This document shows positions 15,159 to 23,125 of a stretch of 64,000 bases of DNA, in pieces. The translations under genes and the position numbers were made by a program. The notes under the pieces are model-generated. The model searched no databases, had not been told where the DNA came from, and worked only from the letters and a program-made list of their open reading frames with translations. This DNA comes from Pseudomonas furukawaii (lineage in GTDB: Bacteria > Pseudomonadota > Gammaproteobacteria > Pseudomonadales > Pseudomonadaceae), in the NCBI RefSeq assembly GCF_002355475.1, contig NZ_AP014862.1, positions 2,914,001 through 2,978,000 on the forward strand, given 5' to 3'. Every line of letters starts with the position of its first letter. Position 1 is the stretch's first letter.

Positions 15159-16328
15159 TCAGGCGGTTACGCGGGTGGCGAAGTCGAGCAGGTAGCGGTC
15201 GGTGATGCGCTGGCGCAGGCTGAGGTCTTCCAGCGGTGGCACCGGGGTGTAGTCGTAGTCCAGGAAGAGGCGCCCGGCCTTTAGGCTGTCGGCCTGGTTG
15301 AGGGCGGGGTCGTACCAGCACTGGCCGTCGATCAGGTAGCCCTGGCCGGTGAGGTCGCGCAGCTTGGCGTTGATGCCTTCGACGATGTCGCGCACCAGGC
15401 TCGGGTGCATGGGTTTGTCGATGGCCCAGAAGTGGGCTTCGGCCATGGTGTCGGCCAGCACCTGGGCGGTGCGGGTGTAGTTCTCGAAGGCGAAGAGGGG
15501 GTCTGAGCTGCAGGTGCGCGAGCCCCAGAAGCGGAAGCCTTCCTGGCGGATGAGGGTGGTGACTTCGTTGGCGTTGAGGTAGCCGGCATCGCTGGCGGGG
15601 TTCTGCAGGTCCCAGTAGAGGTCCTGGCTGATGCCGCTGACGCCGCGCACGGGGATGTTGGAGAGGGTCTTGTGCCAGCCGGTTTCCTGGTCGAGGCGGG
15701 CGCGCAGGCCCAGGGCCCGGGCGCTGGCCGCCGCCCTGTCGGGGGTGCGGGTGGCGCTGTTCCAGGTGAGGAAGTCGGGCCAGATGAGCATGAGCTCCCG
15801 GGCGCCGAAGTTCTGCCGGTAGGCGACGGCGTCTTCGCGGGTTTCGCAGCCCCATGCGCTGGCGTAGGCGAAGGCGCGAAGCTTGGCGGCGATGGCGGCC
15901 AGCTCGGTGGTGACCTGCAGGTCGTCCAGCCCCGGGCAGCCGAGAATGCGCGGGGTGACGCCCAGGCGGCCCCTGGCGGCCAGCAGGGCCTTGAGGCCGG
16001 TGAACTGGCCGGAGGGGGTGACCTGGCCGATGAGGTTGCTGGTGGTTTCTTCCGGGGACTCGCCTTCCGGCACCCGGACTACGACGGTGATGGGGCTGGC
16101 GTTGTCGGCGATGGCGGAAAGGCTCGGCGCCAGGGTGCCCTTGTCGCCGGCCTTGCCACTGGCTGAGAGGACGTCGGTGAGCAGGACGGGCGTGTTGAAG
16201 GGGAAGAGTTGGTCGTCGGCATCGGCACTGGTGCAGGCCAGGCCGACGACGGCGGTGGAGACGGTGCGGATGGGGCGGATGCCGTCGTTGATTTCGACGA
16301 CACGGAGGCCGTGGTGGTAGTCGGACAT
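15159..16328 (-). CDS. FI: Tail sheath protein FI
   Basis: 389 residues, starting M-S-D-Y-H-H-G-L-R-V-V-E-I-N-D-G, as in P2 FI sheath proteins, and carrying D-L-Y-W-D-L-Q-N-P and F-R-F-W-G-S-R-T-C in the C-terminal half, both family hallmarks. Polymerises as the contractile sheath around FII. A TGTA-N11-TACA dyad is 74 bases upstream of its ATG. Confidence 0.95.
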   Translation of the reverse strand: MSDYHHGLRVVEINDGIRPIRTVSTAVVGLACTSADADDQLFPFNTPVLLTDVLSASGKAGDKGTLAPSLSAIADNASPITVVVRVPEGESPEETTSNLIGQVTPSGQFTGLKALLAARGRLGVTPRILGCPGLDDLQVTTELAAIAAKLRAFAYASAWGCETREDAVAYRQNFGARELMLIWPDFLTWNSATRTPDRAAASARALGLRARLDQETGWHKTLSNIPVRGVSGISQDLYWDLQNPASDAGYLNANEVTTLIRQEGFRFWGSRTCSSDPLFAFENYTRTAQVLADTMAEAHFWAIDKPMHPSLVRDIVEGINAKLRDLTGQGYLIDGQCWYDPALNQADSLKAGRLFLDYDYTPVPPLEDLSLRQRITDRYLLDFATRVTA

Positions 16329-16401
16329 GGCATGCCTGCGGCGCTGTTGGGTGACAGCAGCAGGCTGCCCCGCGCGTGCGGCGAGTGCGAGGGGCGGATC
16401 C

Positions 16402-16420
16402 TGTAGGCGGTGTGCCTACA
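16402..16420. promoter_or_regulatory. Ogr-type activator site upstream of FI
   Basis: TGTA (16402-16405) and TACA (16417-16420) separated by 11 bases, embedded in a longer dyad (CCTGTAGGC ... GCCTACAGG). Lies 74 bases upstream of FI, exactly the distance seen upstream of E. It overlaps the 3' end of the tail-fibre assembly gene. Confidence 0.75.
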
Positions 16421-17147
16421 GGCTGGGGAGTTGTTTGAGGGTGGTGCTGAGGATCTGTTCAGCCTTGACGGTGTTGCCTTCGGCCACGGCGTCGCGCAGT
16501 GCTTCCTTGGCGTTCACCACGAGGGCGTGCAGGTGAGCTTGCCGGTCATGCCGGGCTTCGTCTTCCTGAAGTATGCGCTCGGCCGTGGCCTGGGCAGTCT
16601 CGCCGGGGGCCCCCAGTGTGCTGAGTGGGGCGGGGATGTCGTCCTCCGGGTAGCCGGCCGCGCGGTAGCTGCTGGCGGCCAGTATGGCGAGCTGCCGCGT
16701 TTGCAGCGCGAGGCTGTCGTCATCGAGGGCTGACAGGGCCTCCGCCAAGGCGGTGTCCAGGTGCTCCCAGAGTTGGCGGGTGAGCTGGCGCCGGTTCTCT
16801 TCCTGGAGCGCACGGTCGAGTTGCCAGCGGCTGCCGGCCCAGCGGTGGTCGGGGCTGGTACGTGGACGATGGGTAAGGTGCTCGGGCAACGGTCCCAATT
16901 CGTGGTGCTGCACCGGCGCGCCCGTGGCGGTTTCGTAGACGGTGCCGCGTAGGTCGGGCACGGCCTGCCAGCCCTGTTCGGTGCGGACTATGGCTTCGCC
17001 TCGTCCGGCTGGCGGAGGGGCGTCGATGTAGGCGTGGGCGGGGATCAGCCAAGCGCCTTCGGCCATGGGGTCAGGGTCGGCCTGGCCCGGGCCGAGGTAC
17101 TCCCCGGTAAGCGGGTGGGCGTGGTGGATCACGAGCAGATTGACCAT
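16416..17147 (-). CDS. G: Tail fibre assembly protein
   Basis: 243 residues. The N-terminal third has a small beta-rich domain with D-P-M-A-E-G-A-W-L-I-P-A-H-A, and W-Q-A-V-P-D-L-R-G-T-V-Y-E-T-A-T-G, the typical fibre-assembly/DUF4376 pattern. The C-terminal third is helical (A-K-E-A-L-R-D-A-V-A-E-G). It starts 7 bases after the fibre gene ends. Start chosen at 17147; the longer frame upstream translates the fibre gene out of frame. It acts as chaperone for trimerisation of the fibre. Confidence 0.8.
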   Translation of the reverse strand: MVNLLVIHHAHPLTGEYLGPGQADPDPMAEGAWLIPAHAYIDAPPPAGRGEAIVRTEQGWQAVPDLRGTVYETATGAPVQHHELGPLPEHLTHRPRTSPDHRWAGSRWQLDRALQEENRRQLTRQLWEHLDTALAEALSALDDDSLALQTRQLAILAASSYRAAGYPEDDIPAPLSTLGAPGETAQATAERILQEDEARHDRQAHLHALVVNAKEALRDAVAEGNTVKAEQILSTTLKQLPSL

Positions 17148-17154
17148 GGGCACC

Positions 17155-18735
17155 TCAGTACTTGATGCAGTAGAGCAGGGCGAGATTTCGCGGGCGGGTT
17201 TCGTGGCCGCCGGTCGCGGTGACGCTGATGGCGTGGTTGTGGGAGCCATTGGCGGCGACGTTGATGGGGTGGACGTGGGTGCCGTCGGTGGAGGTGGTGA
17301 ATGTGCCGCTGGGGTTGTGTCCGGGGAATGGGACGTTGGTGAAGGTTCCACCGTTGGCCGCGCGGCTGAGGGTGTGGCTGTGCGCCCCTGCCGCTCCGGC
17401 GGTCGCCACGTGGTTGTGTTGTCCGGCTGCTGCGGAGGTGGCCGCGTGGCTATGTGTGCCCAGCAGGTGGCCCTGGACGCTGCCCAGGGTACGGCTTGCA
17501 TCCAGTCCCCGTGCATCGTCCCAACCCCGGATGAACTCGCCGCGCAGGTCCGGCAGGTTGAAGGTGGTTTTACCGTCGCCCGCGCCATAGCGGGTGCCAA
17601 TGGCCGCGAACAGGCGGGCGTAGTGGGTACGGCTGACCGCCGCGCCATTGGCCTTGAGCCAGCCGGGGGGCGGTGCCGCTCCGGCGAAGGCGGCCACCTG
17701 GCCCGGTGCGCCGGCGTGCAGGTGCTGGTTGTTGCTGTCGAGGAGGTAGCTGTAGTTGCCCCAGACGTTGTTGTAGCGGTGCCGGTAGATCAGGCCACCG
17801 GTGCTGTACGGCACCAGGAGCTGGGTCAGGTTGGTGCCGGCGTACTCGAATACCAGGACGTAGTAGTACCCGCCTCCCGGCCCGTTGCGGTTGGCGCCGT
17901 GCATGAGGATGTCGTGGCAGCCGGGGCGGGTGATGAGGTTGAAGTCGCCGCCGGCCTCGTTGGCGGTGGCCGCCGAGCGAGTTCTCCAGCCCAGGGTACG
18001 CACCAGTTCAGGAACCTCGGTAATGCCATAGCCCGCCAAGGTGCCGGGGGTGCCGCTGATGGCGCTCCAGGGGTGAGTGTGGCTGGAGGGTGGGAATGCG
18101 CCGGGTTTGCCGGTGAGGTTCGCCCAGGTGAGGGCGTTGGCGCGCAGCGCGTCGGTGATGCCGTAGCCGGCCAGTGTGGTGGGCGTGGCAGCGATTTCAC
18201 TCCAGGCATGGCCGTGGCGTTCGGGGAGGAAGGTGGTGGGCTTGCCAGGCAGGTTGAGCCAGTTGAAGGCGCTCGCGGGCAGGGCATCGGTGATGCCATA
18301 GCCGGCCAGCGAGGTGGGTTTGCCGCTGGTGATGCGGCTCCAGGGTAGCGCTGGAATGTCGTCGGGGCGCAGCGCCCGGCCGGCGGTGACCAGGCCCTTG
18401 GCATCGATGCTGACCACCGGGTAGGTGCCGGCCTTGGCGCCGCTGTTGGCCAGGGTGAGTTCCACCACGGCGTTGCTGCTGCCATCGAAGCTGGCTTCGC
18501 CAGTGGCGGCGCCCCTGAAGATGAAGCGACGGGCGCTTTCCAGTTGCGATGCCCTGGCGACGACCTGGGCGCCGCTGAGGATGCGCTCGATGGCCTGTCT
18601 GAGCCAGCCGGTGCGGCCCGCCAGTTGACGGGCCTGGCGATTGGAGATGCCCTCGACGCCGCCCACCACTGGGTCGGTGAGTTCGATCTGGTAGATGCCC
18701 TCTGCGTATTCGGGCCGTTCGGGCAGGTTTGCCAT
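17155..18735 (-). CDS. H: Tail fibre protein (H) with HxH-rich C-terminal domain
   Basis: 526 residues. The middle carries three copies of L-A-G-Y-G-I-T-(D/E) spaced 40-50 residues apart, followed by a collar-type domain (P-P-G-W-L-K-A-N-G, then G-E-F-I-R-G-W-D-D-A-R-G-L-D). The last 120 residues have at least five H-x-H motifs (H-S-H, H-N-H, H-S-H, H-V-H, H-N-H), which in T4-type fibres bind metal along the trimer axis. This is the receptor-binding fibre and the part likeliest to set host range. The start overlaps the I stop by one base. Confidence 0.88.
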   Translation of the reverse strand: MANLPERPEYAEGIYQIELTDPVVGGVEGISNRQARQLAGRTGWLRQAIERILSGAQVVARASQLESARRFIFRGAATGEASFDGSSNAVVELTLANSGAKAGTYPVVSIDAKGLVTAGRALRPDDIPALPWSRITSGKPTSLAGYGITDALPASAFNWLNLPGKPTTFLPERHGHAWSEIAATPTTLAGYGITDALRANALTWANLTGKPGAFPPSSHTHPWSAISGTPGTLAGYGITEVPELVRTLGWRTRSAATANEAGGDFNLITRPGCHDILMHGANRNGPGGGYYYVLVFEYAGTNLTQLLVPYSTGGLIYRHRYNNVWGNYSYLLDSNNQHLHAGAPGQVAAFAGAAPPPGWLKANGAAVSRTHYARLFAAIGTRYGAGDGKTTFNLPDLRGEFIRGWDDARGLDASRTLGSVQGHLLGTHSHAATSAAAGQHNHVATAGAAGAHSHTLSRAANGGTFTNVPFPGHNPSGTFTTSTDGTHVHPINVAANGSHNHAISVTATGGHETRPRNLALLYCIKY

Positions 18736-19298
18736 TACGCGACTCCATGGGGGTAGCGGTTGTCATGTCGGATGGCGCCGTCATGGGCATGGGCGGCGCG
18801 GGTGTAGTCCAGGACCAGCAGCTGGCAGCGGGCCGGTGCGACGGCGGCGAGCACGCGACGGGCCTCGGCCGCCTGCTGGAAGGTGATGGGCTGGCGGATG
18901 AGGACGCTGTAGCGGGCCCAGTTGCCCTCGCGGCCATGGAAGTGCAGGCCGTTGTAGTGCGCGCGGCCGTCGTAGAGACCGGCGACGGCGCCTTCCACCA
19001 GGGTGAAGCCATCGGTGCCGAAGAGGGTTTCCAGGGCGCGGCGTACGGCGCCGCGAGTGCCCTTGCGGCGGTGAACCGCAACGCTTTCGGCCACGCTGCG
19101 GCGCTTGCGGTCGTCGCCCCAGTGGGGGTTCCACTCGTCCACCGACAGCTCCCAGGCGAGGTAGGGGAGCAAGCCCGCCGGGCACCGGTCGGGGTCGCGC
19201 AGGTGTCGGATGGCCACTGGCAACTCGGAAAGCCCGGACGCCGTCCGGGCCAGGCGGCGCTCCAGCGGGGTGCTGTTGGGGGGGAGCAGCTCAGGCAT
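18735..19298 (-). CDS. I: Baseplate/tail protein I
   Basis: 187 residues. L-L-P-P-N-S-T-P-L-E-R-R-L-A at the N-terminus and C-P-A-G-L-L-P-Y-L-A-W-E-L-S-V-D-E-W are hallmarks of P2 gpI. Overlaps J by 8 bases (start at 19298 within the J 3' end). Component of the baseplate wedge. Confidence 0.92.
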   Translation of the reverse strand: MPELLPPNSTPLERRLARTASGLSELPVAIRHLRDPDRCPAGLLPYLAWELSVDEWNPHWGDDRKRRSVAESVAVHRRKGTRGAVRRALETLFGTDGFTLVEGAVAGLYDGRAHYNGLHFHGREGNWARYSVLIRQPITFQQAAEARRVLAAVAPARCQLLVLDYTRAAHAHDGAIRHDNRYPHGVA

Positions 19299-20211
19299 CG
19301 AGACCTCCTGATTCCAGCTGGATGCCGGTGCAATAGGCCGCCTGGTGGTCCGCGACGGGGATATCAGCGGCAGGGGCCAGCAGGGTGACGTTGTGGACAC
19401 CGGGTTGATGCAGGGCGGCGAACAGCCCGGAGCGGGTGATGTCGTGGCCGAGGCGATGGTGTTCATCCACGTAGGCACGGGTGGCGGCTTCGGCGGCGGC
19501 CATGGCCAGGGCCTGGTCCGGCCCGCGGTAGAAGCTGAGGCGGGCGATGACCTGGTACTCCAGGACGTCGGCGGGCCTTACTTCCACGGTGTCGCACAGG
19601 GGGCGCACGTCTTCGTCGGACAGCGCGGCGTAGACCTGGGCCCGCAATTCGGCGTCGGGCACGCCCTTGCCCCGTGTTTCCAGCAGCACGACGCGCACGA
19701 CACCGGGCTCGGGGGTGAGGATGGCCACGTCCTTGACCCGGGGGGAGGCGCTGAGGGCGTGGTAGCTGTAGGCGGCCTTGGGACCGGCGGTGCTGAAGCC
19801 TTCGAGGGAGAGCTGGATGCGCTGGCGCAGGCGCTCATCGGTTTCGTACTGGGGTGGTTGCGGTGGCAGGGCGTCAGGGTTGCCGGGGCTGACGAGTTGC
19901 CGGCTGACGTCGAACAGGGCGCCCAGGTGCTCGAGGTCGTGGCCGGTGGCAAAGGCGAGCATCACCGCGCGACAGGCATCGTTGATGCGCTGGCGCAGCA
20001 GCAGTTCGCGGTAGGTGTTCTCCTGGAGGAGCTTGTGCAGCGGGTCGGACTCCAGGGCCAGGCGCTCGCCTATGGCGGCCCGTTCCGGCTCGGGCCAGAG
20101 GCTGAGCAGGTGTGCCTTGCGCTCCGCGAGGAGGATTTCGTAGTCCAGGGCCTCGATGACGTCGGGGGCCGGCAGGCGCGAAAGGTCGATGGGGTTGAAG
20201 GTGCCGCTCAT
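19291..20211 (-). CDS. J: Baseplate assembly protein J
   Basis: 306 residues; N-terminal I-D-L-S-R-L-P-A-P-D-V-I-E-A-L-D-Y-E is diagnostic of P2 gpJ. The central part has A-T-G-H-D-L-E-H-L-G, another conserved gpJ motif. Forms the wedge of the baseplate with W and I. Overlaps W by four bases (ATGA). Confidence 0.95.
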   Translation of the reverse strand: MSGTFNPIDLSRLPAPDVIEALDYEILLAERKAHLLSLWPEPERAAIGERLALESDPLHKLLQENTYRELLLRQRINDACRAVMLAFATGHDLEHLGALFDVSRQLVSPGNPDALPPQPPQYETDERLRQRIQLSLEGFSTAGPKAAYSYHALSASPRVKDVAILTPEPGVVRVVLLETRGKGVPDAELRAQVYAALSDEDVRPLCDTVEVRPADVLEYQVIARLSFYRGPDQALAMAAAEAATRAYVDEHHRLGHDITRSGLFAALHQPGVHNVTLLAPAADIPVADHQAAYCTGIQLESGGLDA

Positions 20212-20552
20212 GGGCTGCCCCCGAAGCGCAGCGGCACCTGCAGGTTGAGGCGCTCGTTGCTGTCCACGCGGGCGCCTTCCAGGGTCAGGACTACCCGGCC
20301 CGGCTCGCTGCCGGCTTCCAGTTGAATGCGGCCAATGTGCAGCCGGGGTTCCCAGCGCATGAGCGCCAGGGCGGTGGCGGCGTAGGCGCGCAGGCGGGTT
20401 TGCGGGTTGAGGGGGTGGTCCAGGAGTTGGAACAGGCGGCTGCCATAGTCCCGGCGCATCAGGCGTGAGCCCAGGGGCGTGGTGAGGATGTCGGCAATGG
20501 ACTGGCGCAGGTGCGCCACGTCATCCAGGCGGAAGCCGGTGTGGCGGTTCAT
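20208..20552 (-). CDS. W: Baseplate wedge protein W (gp25-like)
   Basis: 114 residues. I-A-D-I-L-T-T-P-L-G-S-R-L-M-R-R-D-Y-G-S is the T4 gp25/P2 gpW lysozyme-like fold signature (T-P-x-G-S-R-x-M-R-x-x-Y-G-S). Overlaps V by four bases. Confidence 0.95.
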   Translation of the reverse strand: MNRHTGFRLDDVAHLRQSIADILTTPLGSRLMRRDYGSRLFQLLDHPLNPQTRLRAYAATALALMRWEPRLHIGRIQLEAGSEPGRVVLTLEGARVDSNERLNLQVPLRFGGSP

Positions 20553-21115
20553 TGCGGCGGACTCGTGGGCACGCCCAGGTTTCCCAGGTGGAGGTGCTTG
20601 ACCAGGCTCTTGTCGGCCCCGAGCACATCGATGGCCGCGCGGGCCGTGCCTTCGATCTCGGCGTCGCCGGTGACCTTGAGTTTGCCGTCCACCGTGACGT
20701 CGCCCTCGATGGTGACGCCGCCGGTGGCCTGCAGCATGACGGTGGCACCTCCGGGCAGGGTGGCGTCGAGCGCATGGGTGGCGTGGTCGTAGTCGATGAT
20801 GGCGCCGTCCGGGTATTGGCGGCGGTGAAGGTCGGGGCTCTTCTCGGGAGCGCGGTGTGCGTCGCTGTACAGCCCGGTCAGCACCAGGGCCTGGGCGGTC
20901 TCCCCGCTGGGACTGAACAGCAGGCACTGCTCGCCGACCGTGGGCGGGTTCCAGTCAAGGGTGCCGCCCGCGCGCAGGGCGATCCAGGGCAACCAGGTGG
21001 TGAGCAGGCGGCCGCTTTTGACCCGGCAGCGGGCGGCGGCGTGGTCCACCTCGGCGATGGTGCCAAGGCGGATCAGGTTATCGAGGCGGCGGGCGAGTTC
21101 GGCAAGGCTGTCCAT
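20549..21115 (-). CDS. V: Baseplate spike protein V
   Basis: 188 residues: an N-terminal OB-like domain (V-D-H-A-A-A-R-C-R-V-K-S-G), P-x-V-G-E-Q at about residue 59, then a beta-helix (G-G-V-T-I-E-G-D-V-T-V-D-G-K-L-K-V-T-G-D-A) ending in K-H-L-H-L-G, which contains the H-x-H that binds iron at the tip of P2 gpV. First gene of the V-W-J-I-H-G group. An Ogr-like dyad is 47 bases upstream of the ATG, nearer than at the other late operons, and no clear Shine-Dalgarno precedes the start. Confidence 0.93.
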   Translation of the reverse strand: MDSLAELARRLDNLIRLGTIAEVDHAAARCRVKSGRLLTTWLPWIALRAGGTLDWNPPTVGEQCLLFSPSGETAQALVLTGLYSDAHRAPEKSPDLHRRQYPDGAIIDYDHATHALDATLPGGATVMLQATGGVTIEGDVTVDGKLKVTGDAEIEGTARAAIDVLGADKSLVKHLHLGNLGVPTSPPQ

Positions 21116-21161
21116 GCGCCGATGGTGGGGGAGGGGCGTGTGGGGTGCATGGCGGTGGCTT

Positions 21162-21180
21162 TGTAGAGGAGGCGACTACA
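21162..21180. promoter_or_regulatory. Ogr-type activator site upstream of V
   Basis: TGTA (21162-21165) and TACA (21177-21180) with an 11-base spacer, in the extended dyad TTGTAG ... CTACAA. It is 47 bases upstream of the V ATG, nearer than the 74-77 bases at the other sites. Confidence 0.72.
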
Positions 21181-21297
21181 AGGTAGGCTTGGGCCTTCAA
21201 TTATCACCACCGGCAGCAGTCGTTCGAATGCTGGCAACACTCGGCGCGCATTGATATTGGCGAACTGCAACTCAGCCAAAAACAAAAATTTTAGTTG

Positions 21298-21816
21298 TTA
21301 TTCAGCCAAGCCAAACATCTTTCTTGTTATCTCTAGCGTAGTTGCAAAGTCTGGATATTCCCCATCAGCTCTTCTTGATCTTTCCTGTTCAAATTTTTCT
21401 TTATAATGGCCCGGCTTTTGATTTGTCTTGCTTGGCTCTTCAGTGCTGATTCTATATAGCTGTGCTAACGCAAATGGATTGCCTTGCTCAGCGGAGTTGT
21501 CAAGGAGGCTTATAAACTGCATCGAGCCATAGACGATCTCATTTCGCCTAACCCCTAAAAGTGCTGAGTAAAATTCTACCTCGCCGTTAGTCTCGCACTC
21601 AGACGCCCTGGAAAGCAAAAGATTGGCGAGCCTGTATTCTTGCTCGCTTTCGTTGACGATTATCAGTTTTGCACTTAGCAAGTCATGACTGCAAAGGAGG
21701 ACTTTGTCCTCCCAATACTCATGGGTTTGTTCTTTTTCATTGTCGGCCATTGCTGAGTTGAAAAATATTGATGCCGCCATGATTGAGAGTGTTGGTTTTA
21801 TTAAAGATTTTCTCAT
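21298..21816 (-). CDS. AT-rich exported protein, 172 aa (cargo)
   Basis: 172 residues with a cleavable signal peptide (M-R-K-S-L-I-K-P-T-L-S-I-M-A-A-S-I-F-F, predicted cut after S-A-M-A). The mature part is soluble and helix-rich, with F-A-L-A-Q-L-Y-R-I reminiscent of a Sel1-like helix, too weak to assign. Base composition is markedly AT-rich against the surrounding tail genes, and it sits as a single gene between V and antirepressor cassette A. It is therefore a likely recently acquired lysogenic-conversion gene acting in the periplasm. Function unknown. Confidence 0.65.
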   Translation of the reverse strand: MRKSLIKPTLSIMAASIFFNSAMADNEKEQTHEYWEDKVLLCSHDLLSAKLIIVNESEQEYRLANLLLSRASECETNGEVEFYSALLGVRRNEIVYGSMQFISLLDNSAEQGNPFALAQLYRISTEEPSKTNQKPGHYKEKFEQERSRRADGEYPDFATTLEITRKMFGLAE

Positions 21817-22114
21817 TTCCTGTCCTTGTTTGATAATCAGTTCCTAAAAAATATTGCGCCGACATTCAGCGTTATAAAGGATGAAGCCAGAAGAAGTCAG
21901 TCCTGGCCGCCCCGCCTATCGAAGGCGGACACGCGAACGAGGGAAATGGACAGGGTGCGCTTGATCATTGTCTCTCCATGTGGTGTTACTCCTTGGGCAG
22001 CGAATGCAATATGCCACTACTCAATCGTCAGGGAAATCCTGATGGCTGGTTGGTGCGCTGTGGTGATTTCCACAACGGTTGCGGAACGCGGAATTACCTC
22101 AGTGCCGACAACCA

Positions 22115-22129
22115 TGGTGATCATCACCA
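22115..22129. repeat. Perfect palindrome TGGTGAT-C-ATCACCA
   Basis: Seven-base arms around a single C. A related palindrome, GTGGTGA-TGT-TCACCAC, lies 74 bases further on; both contain TGGTGA ... TCACCA. The spacing is close to seven helical turns. They look like binding sites of one dimeric regulator. Confidence 0.6.
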
Positions 22130-22188
22130 CGGTTGGGGAGGTATAGCTGACAAGAGCCCAGGCGAGGGATCAGGCACTGTTGGCAGTT

Positions 22189-22205
22189 GTGGTGATGTTC
22201 ACCAC
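22189..22205. repeat. Palindrome GTGGTGA-TGT-TCACCAC
   Basis: Perfect 7-base arms with a 3-base centre, sharing the TGGTGA/TCACCA half-sites with the palindrome at 22115. It lies 28 bases downstream of the stop codon of antirepressor A. No T-run follows on the minus strand (which would be the terminator sense), so an operator is more likely than a terminator. Confidence 0.55.
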
Positions 22206-22232
22206 TACTGAGGGAAACTCTGGTGGAAGACC

Positions 22233-23054
22233 TCAAGCGCGTTTGAATACCCAGCACCTGACACTCTTGCGGATAAGCCGGCTGAACACTGGTTTGTGCT
22301 CCAGGAACTGTGGCGAATGGCTCTGCCGCAGCGCTTCATGCAAAGGCCGGGTGGGTCGGAACGGCTGTCCGTGTTCCTTTAGTAGCTCGGCGAGGTGGAC
22401 GAGGTTGATTGCCAACAGACCGGGATCGATCGCGTGGTTGTAGTCGACTCCCTTTCCGTCCAGGAAGGCGAGCTGTTCCCAGAAGCGGGTGAGCAGGTCG
22501 GGCGCTTCGGGGGCGGCGCGGCCAAGGCTGTCCAGTTCTGGCGTTGGCAGGCCCATGGCGCGGGAGACTTCGTCGAGCTGCTGGTGGATGACCACGCGCA
22601 AGTCGTGATCGCGGGTGCGGTGGAGTTCCTTGGCCAGGGCGAGGCGGTGACGGGAGAGGGCGATGCGCTGGGTGATGCCGGTGGAGCCGGGGCGTTGGGC
22701 GCTGCCTTGGGTCCAGTAGGCCCAGAGTGCGTCGTCGCATTCTTCCTGGTAGCGGATGACCTTGTCCCGGAGCTCGGGTTTCACCTTGTTAGGGCTGATG
22801 GAGTAGAGCCAGGCCGGGAGTTTGCGCAAGGGCATGCACGTCATGCTGCGCATCTTGCCATCATCGGCAACCGTTTCGATTTCCGAAACGGTTGAACTGA
22901 ACCGCTCCATGATCTTCACGTACTGAGCCGCCCAAACCAGGCCCATGTTGTTAACGATGGGTCTCATCGCTACGAACGGTTCGTTGTCCTGACCGACCAG
23001 GACAACAGTGTCTTCATAGAAGGGGACGGCGATCAGCTGTTGTGCGGTGTTCAT
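22233..23054 (-). CDS. Antirepressor A (P22_AR N-terminal domain)
   Basis: 273 residues. Residues 1-115 match the P22 antirepressor N-domain (V-P-F-Y-E-D-T-V-V-L-V near 9, then P-F-V-A-M-R-P-I-V, A-A-Q, L-P-A-W-L-Y-S-I). A middle region of about 65 residues with T-R-D-H-D-L-R and H-Q-Q-L and G-L-P-T-P-E-L-D-S, and a C-terminal module (191-273, F-W-E ... A-I-N-L ... R-C-W-V-F) are shared with antirepressor B. Such proteins bind and inactivate the phage repressor. It follows a C4-type RNA and a small ORF, the P1 c4-icd-ant layout, so it should be silenced in the lysogen by the antisense RNA. Confidence 0.82.
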   Translation of the reverse strand: MNTAQQLIAVPFYEDTVVLVGQDNEPFVAMRPIVNNMGLVWAAQYVKIMERFSSTVSEIETVADDGKMRSMTCMPLRKLPAWLYSISPNKVKPELRDKVIRYQEECDDALWAYWTQGSAQRPGSTGITQRIALSRHRLALAKELHRTRDHDLRVVIHQQLDEVSRAMGLPTPELDSLGRAAPEAPDLLTRFWEQLAFLDGKGVDYNHAIDPGLLAINLVHLAELLKEHGQPFRPTRPLHEALRQSHSPQFLEHKPVFSRLIRKSVRCWVFKRA

Positions 23055-23080
23055 TGCAGCACTCCTTGCAGAGGACTTGT

Positions 23081-23111
23081 CCCAACCGTCACCAAAATGG
23101 TGACGGTTGGG
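23081..23111 (-). repeat. 14-bp hairpin between small ORF and antirepressor A
   Basis: CCCAACCGTCACCA (23081-23094) pairs perfectly with TGGTGACGGTTGGG (23098-23111) over a 3-base loop. It lies in the 71-base gap between the small ORF stop and the antirepressor start. No U-run follows, so it is more likely a translation, processing or stability element or an operator than a terminator. Confidence 0.6.
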
Positions 23112-23125
23112 TTGGCGGCCGAGAA

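Larger units (their letters stand above)
21817..22232. other. Gap of about 415 bases with palindromes, no confident gene
   Basis: Between the exported-protein gene and antirepressor A. It holds two operator-like palindromes (22115-22129 and 22189-22205). A plus-strand frame from 22011 to 22211 is open and encodes a Cys/His-rich peptide, but much of its composition is created by the palindromes and it has no convincing ribosome binding site. Likely a regulatory stretch at the edge of the accessory insertion. Confidence 0.4.

Noticed and set aside
22011-22211. Cys/His-rich 66-residue plus-strand frame
   Set aside because: Its His-rich repeats are produced by palindromic DNA; no Shine-Dalgarno. 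Kept only as a note in the gap entry.
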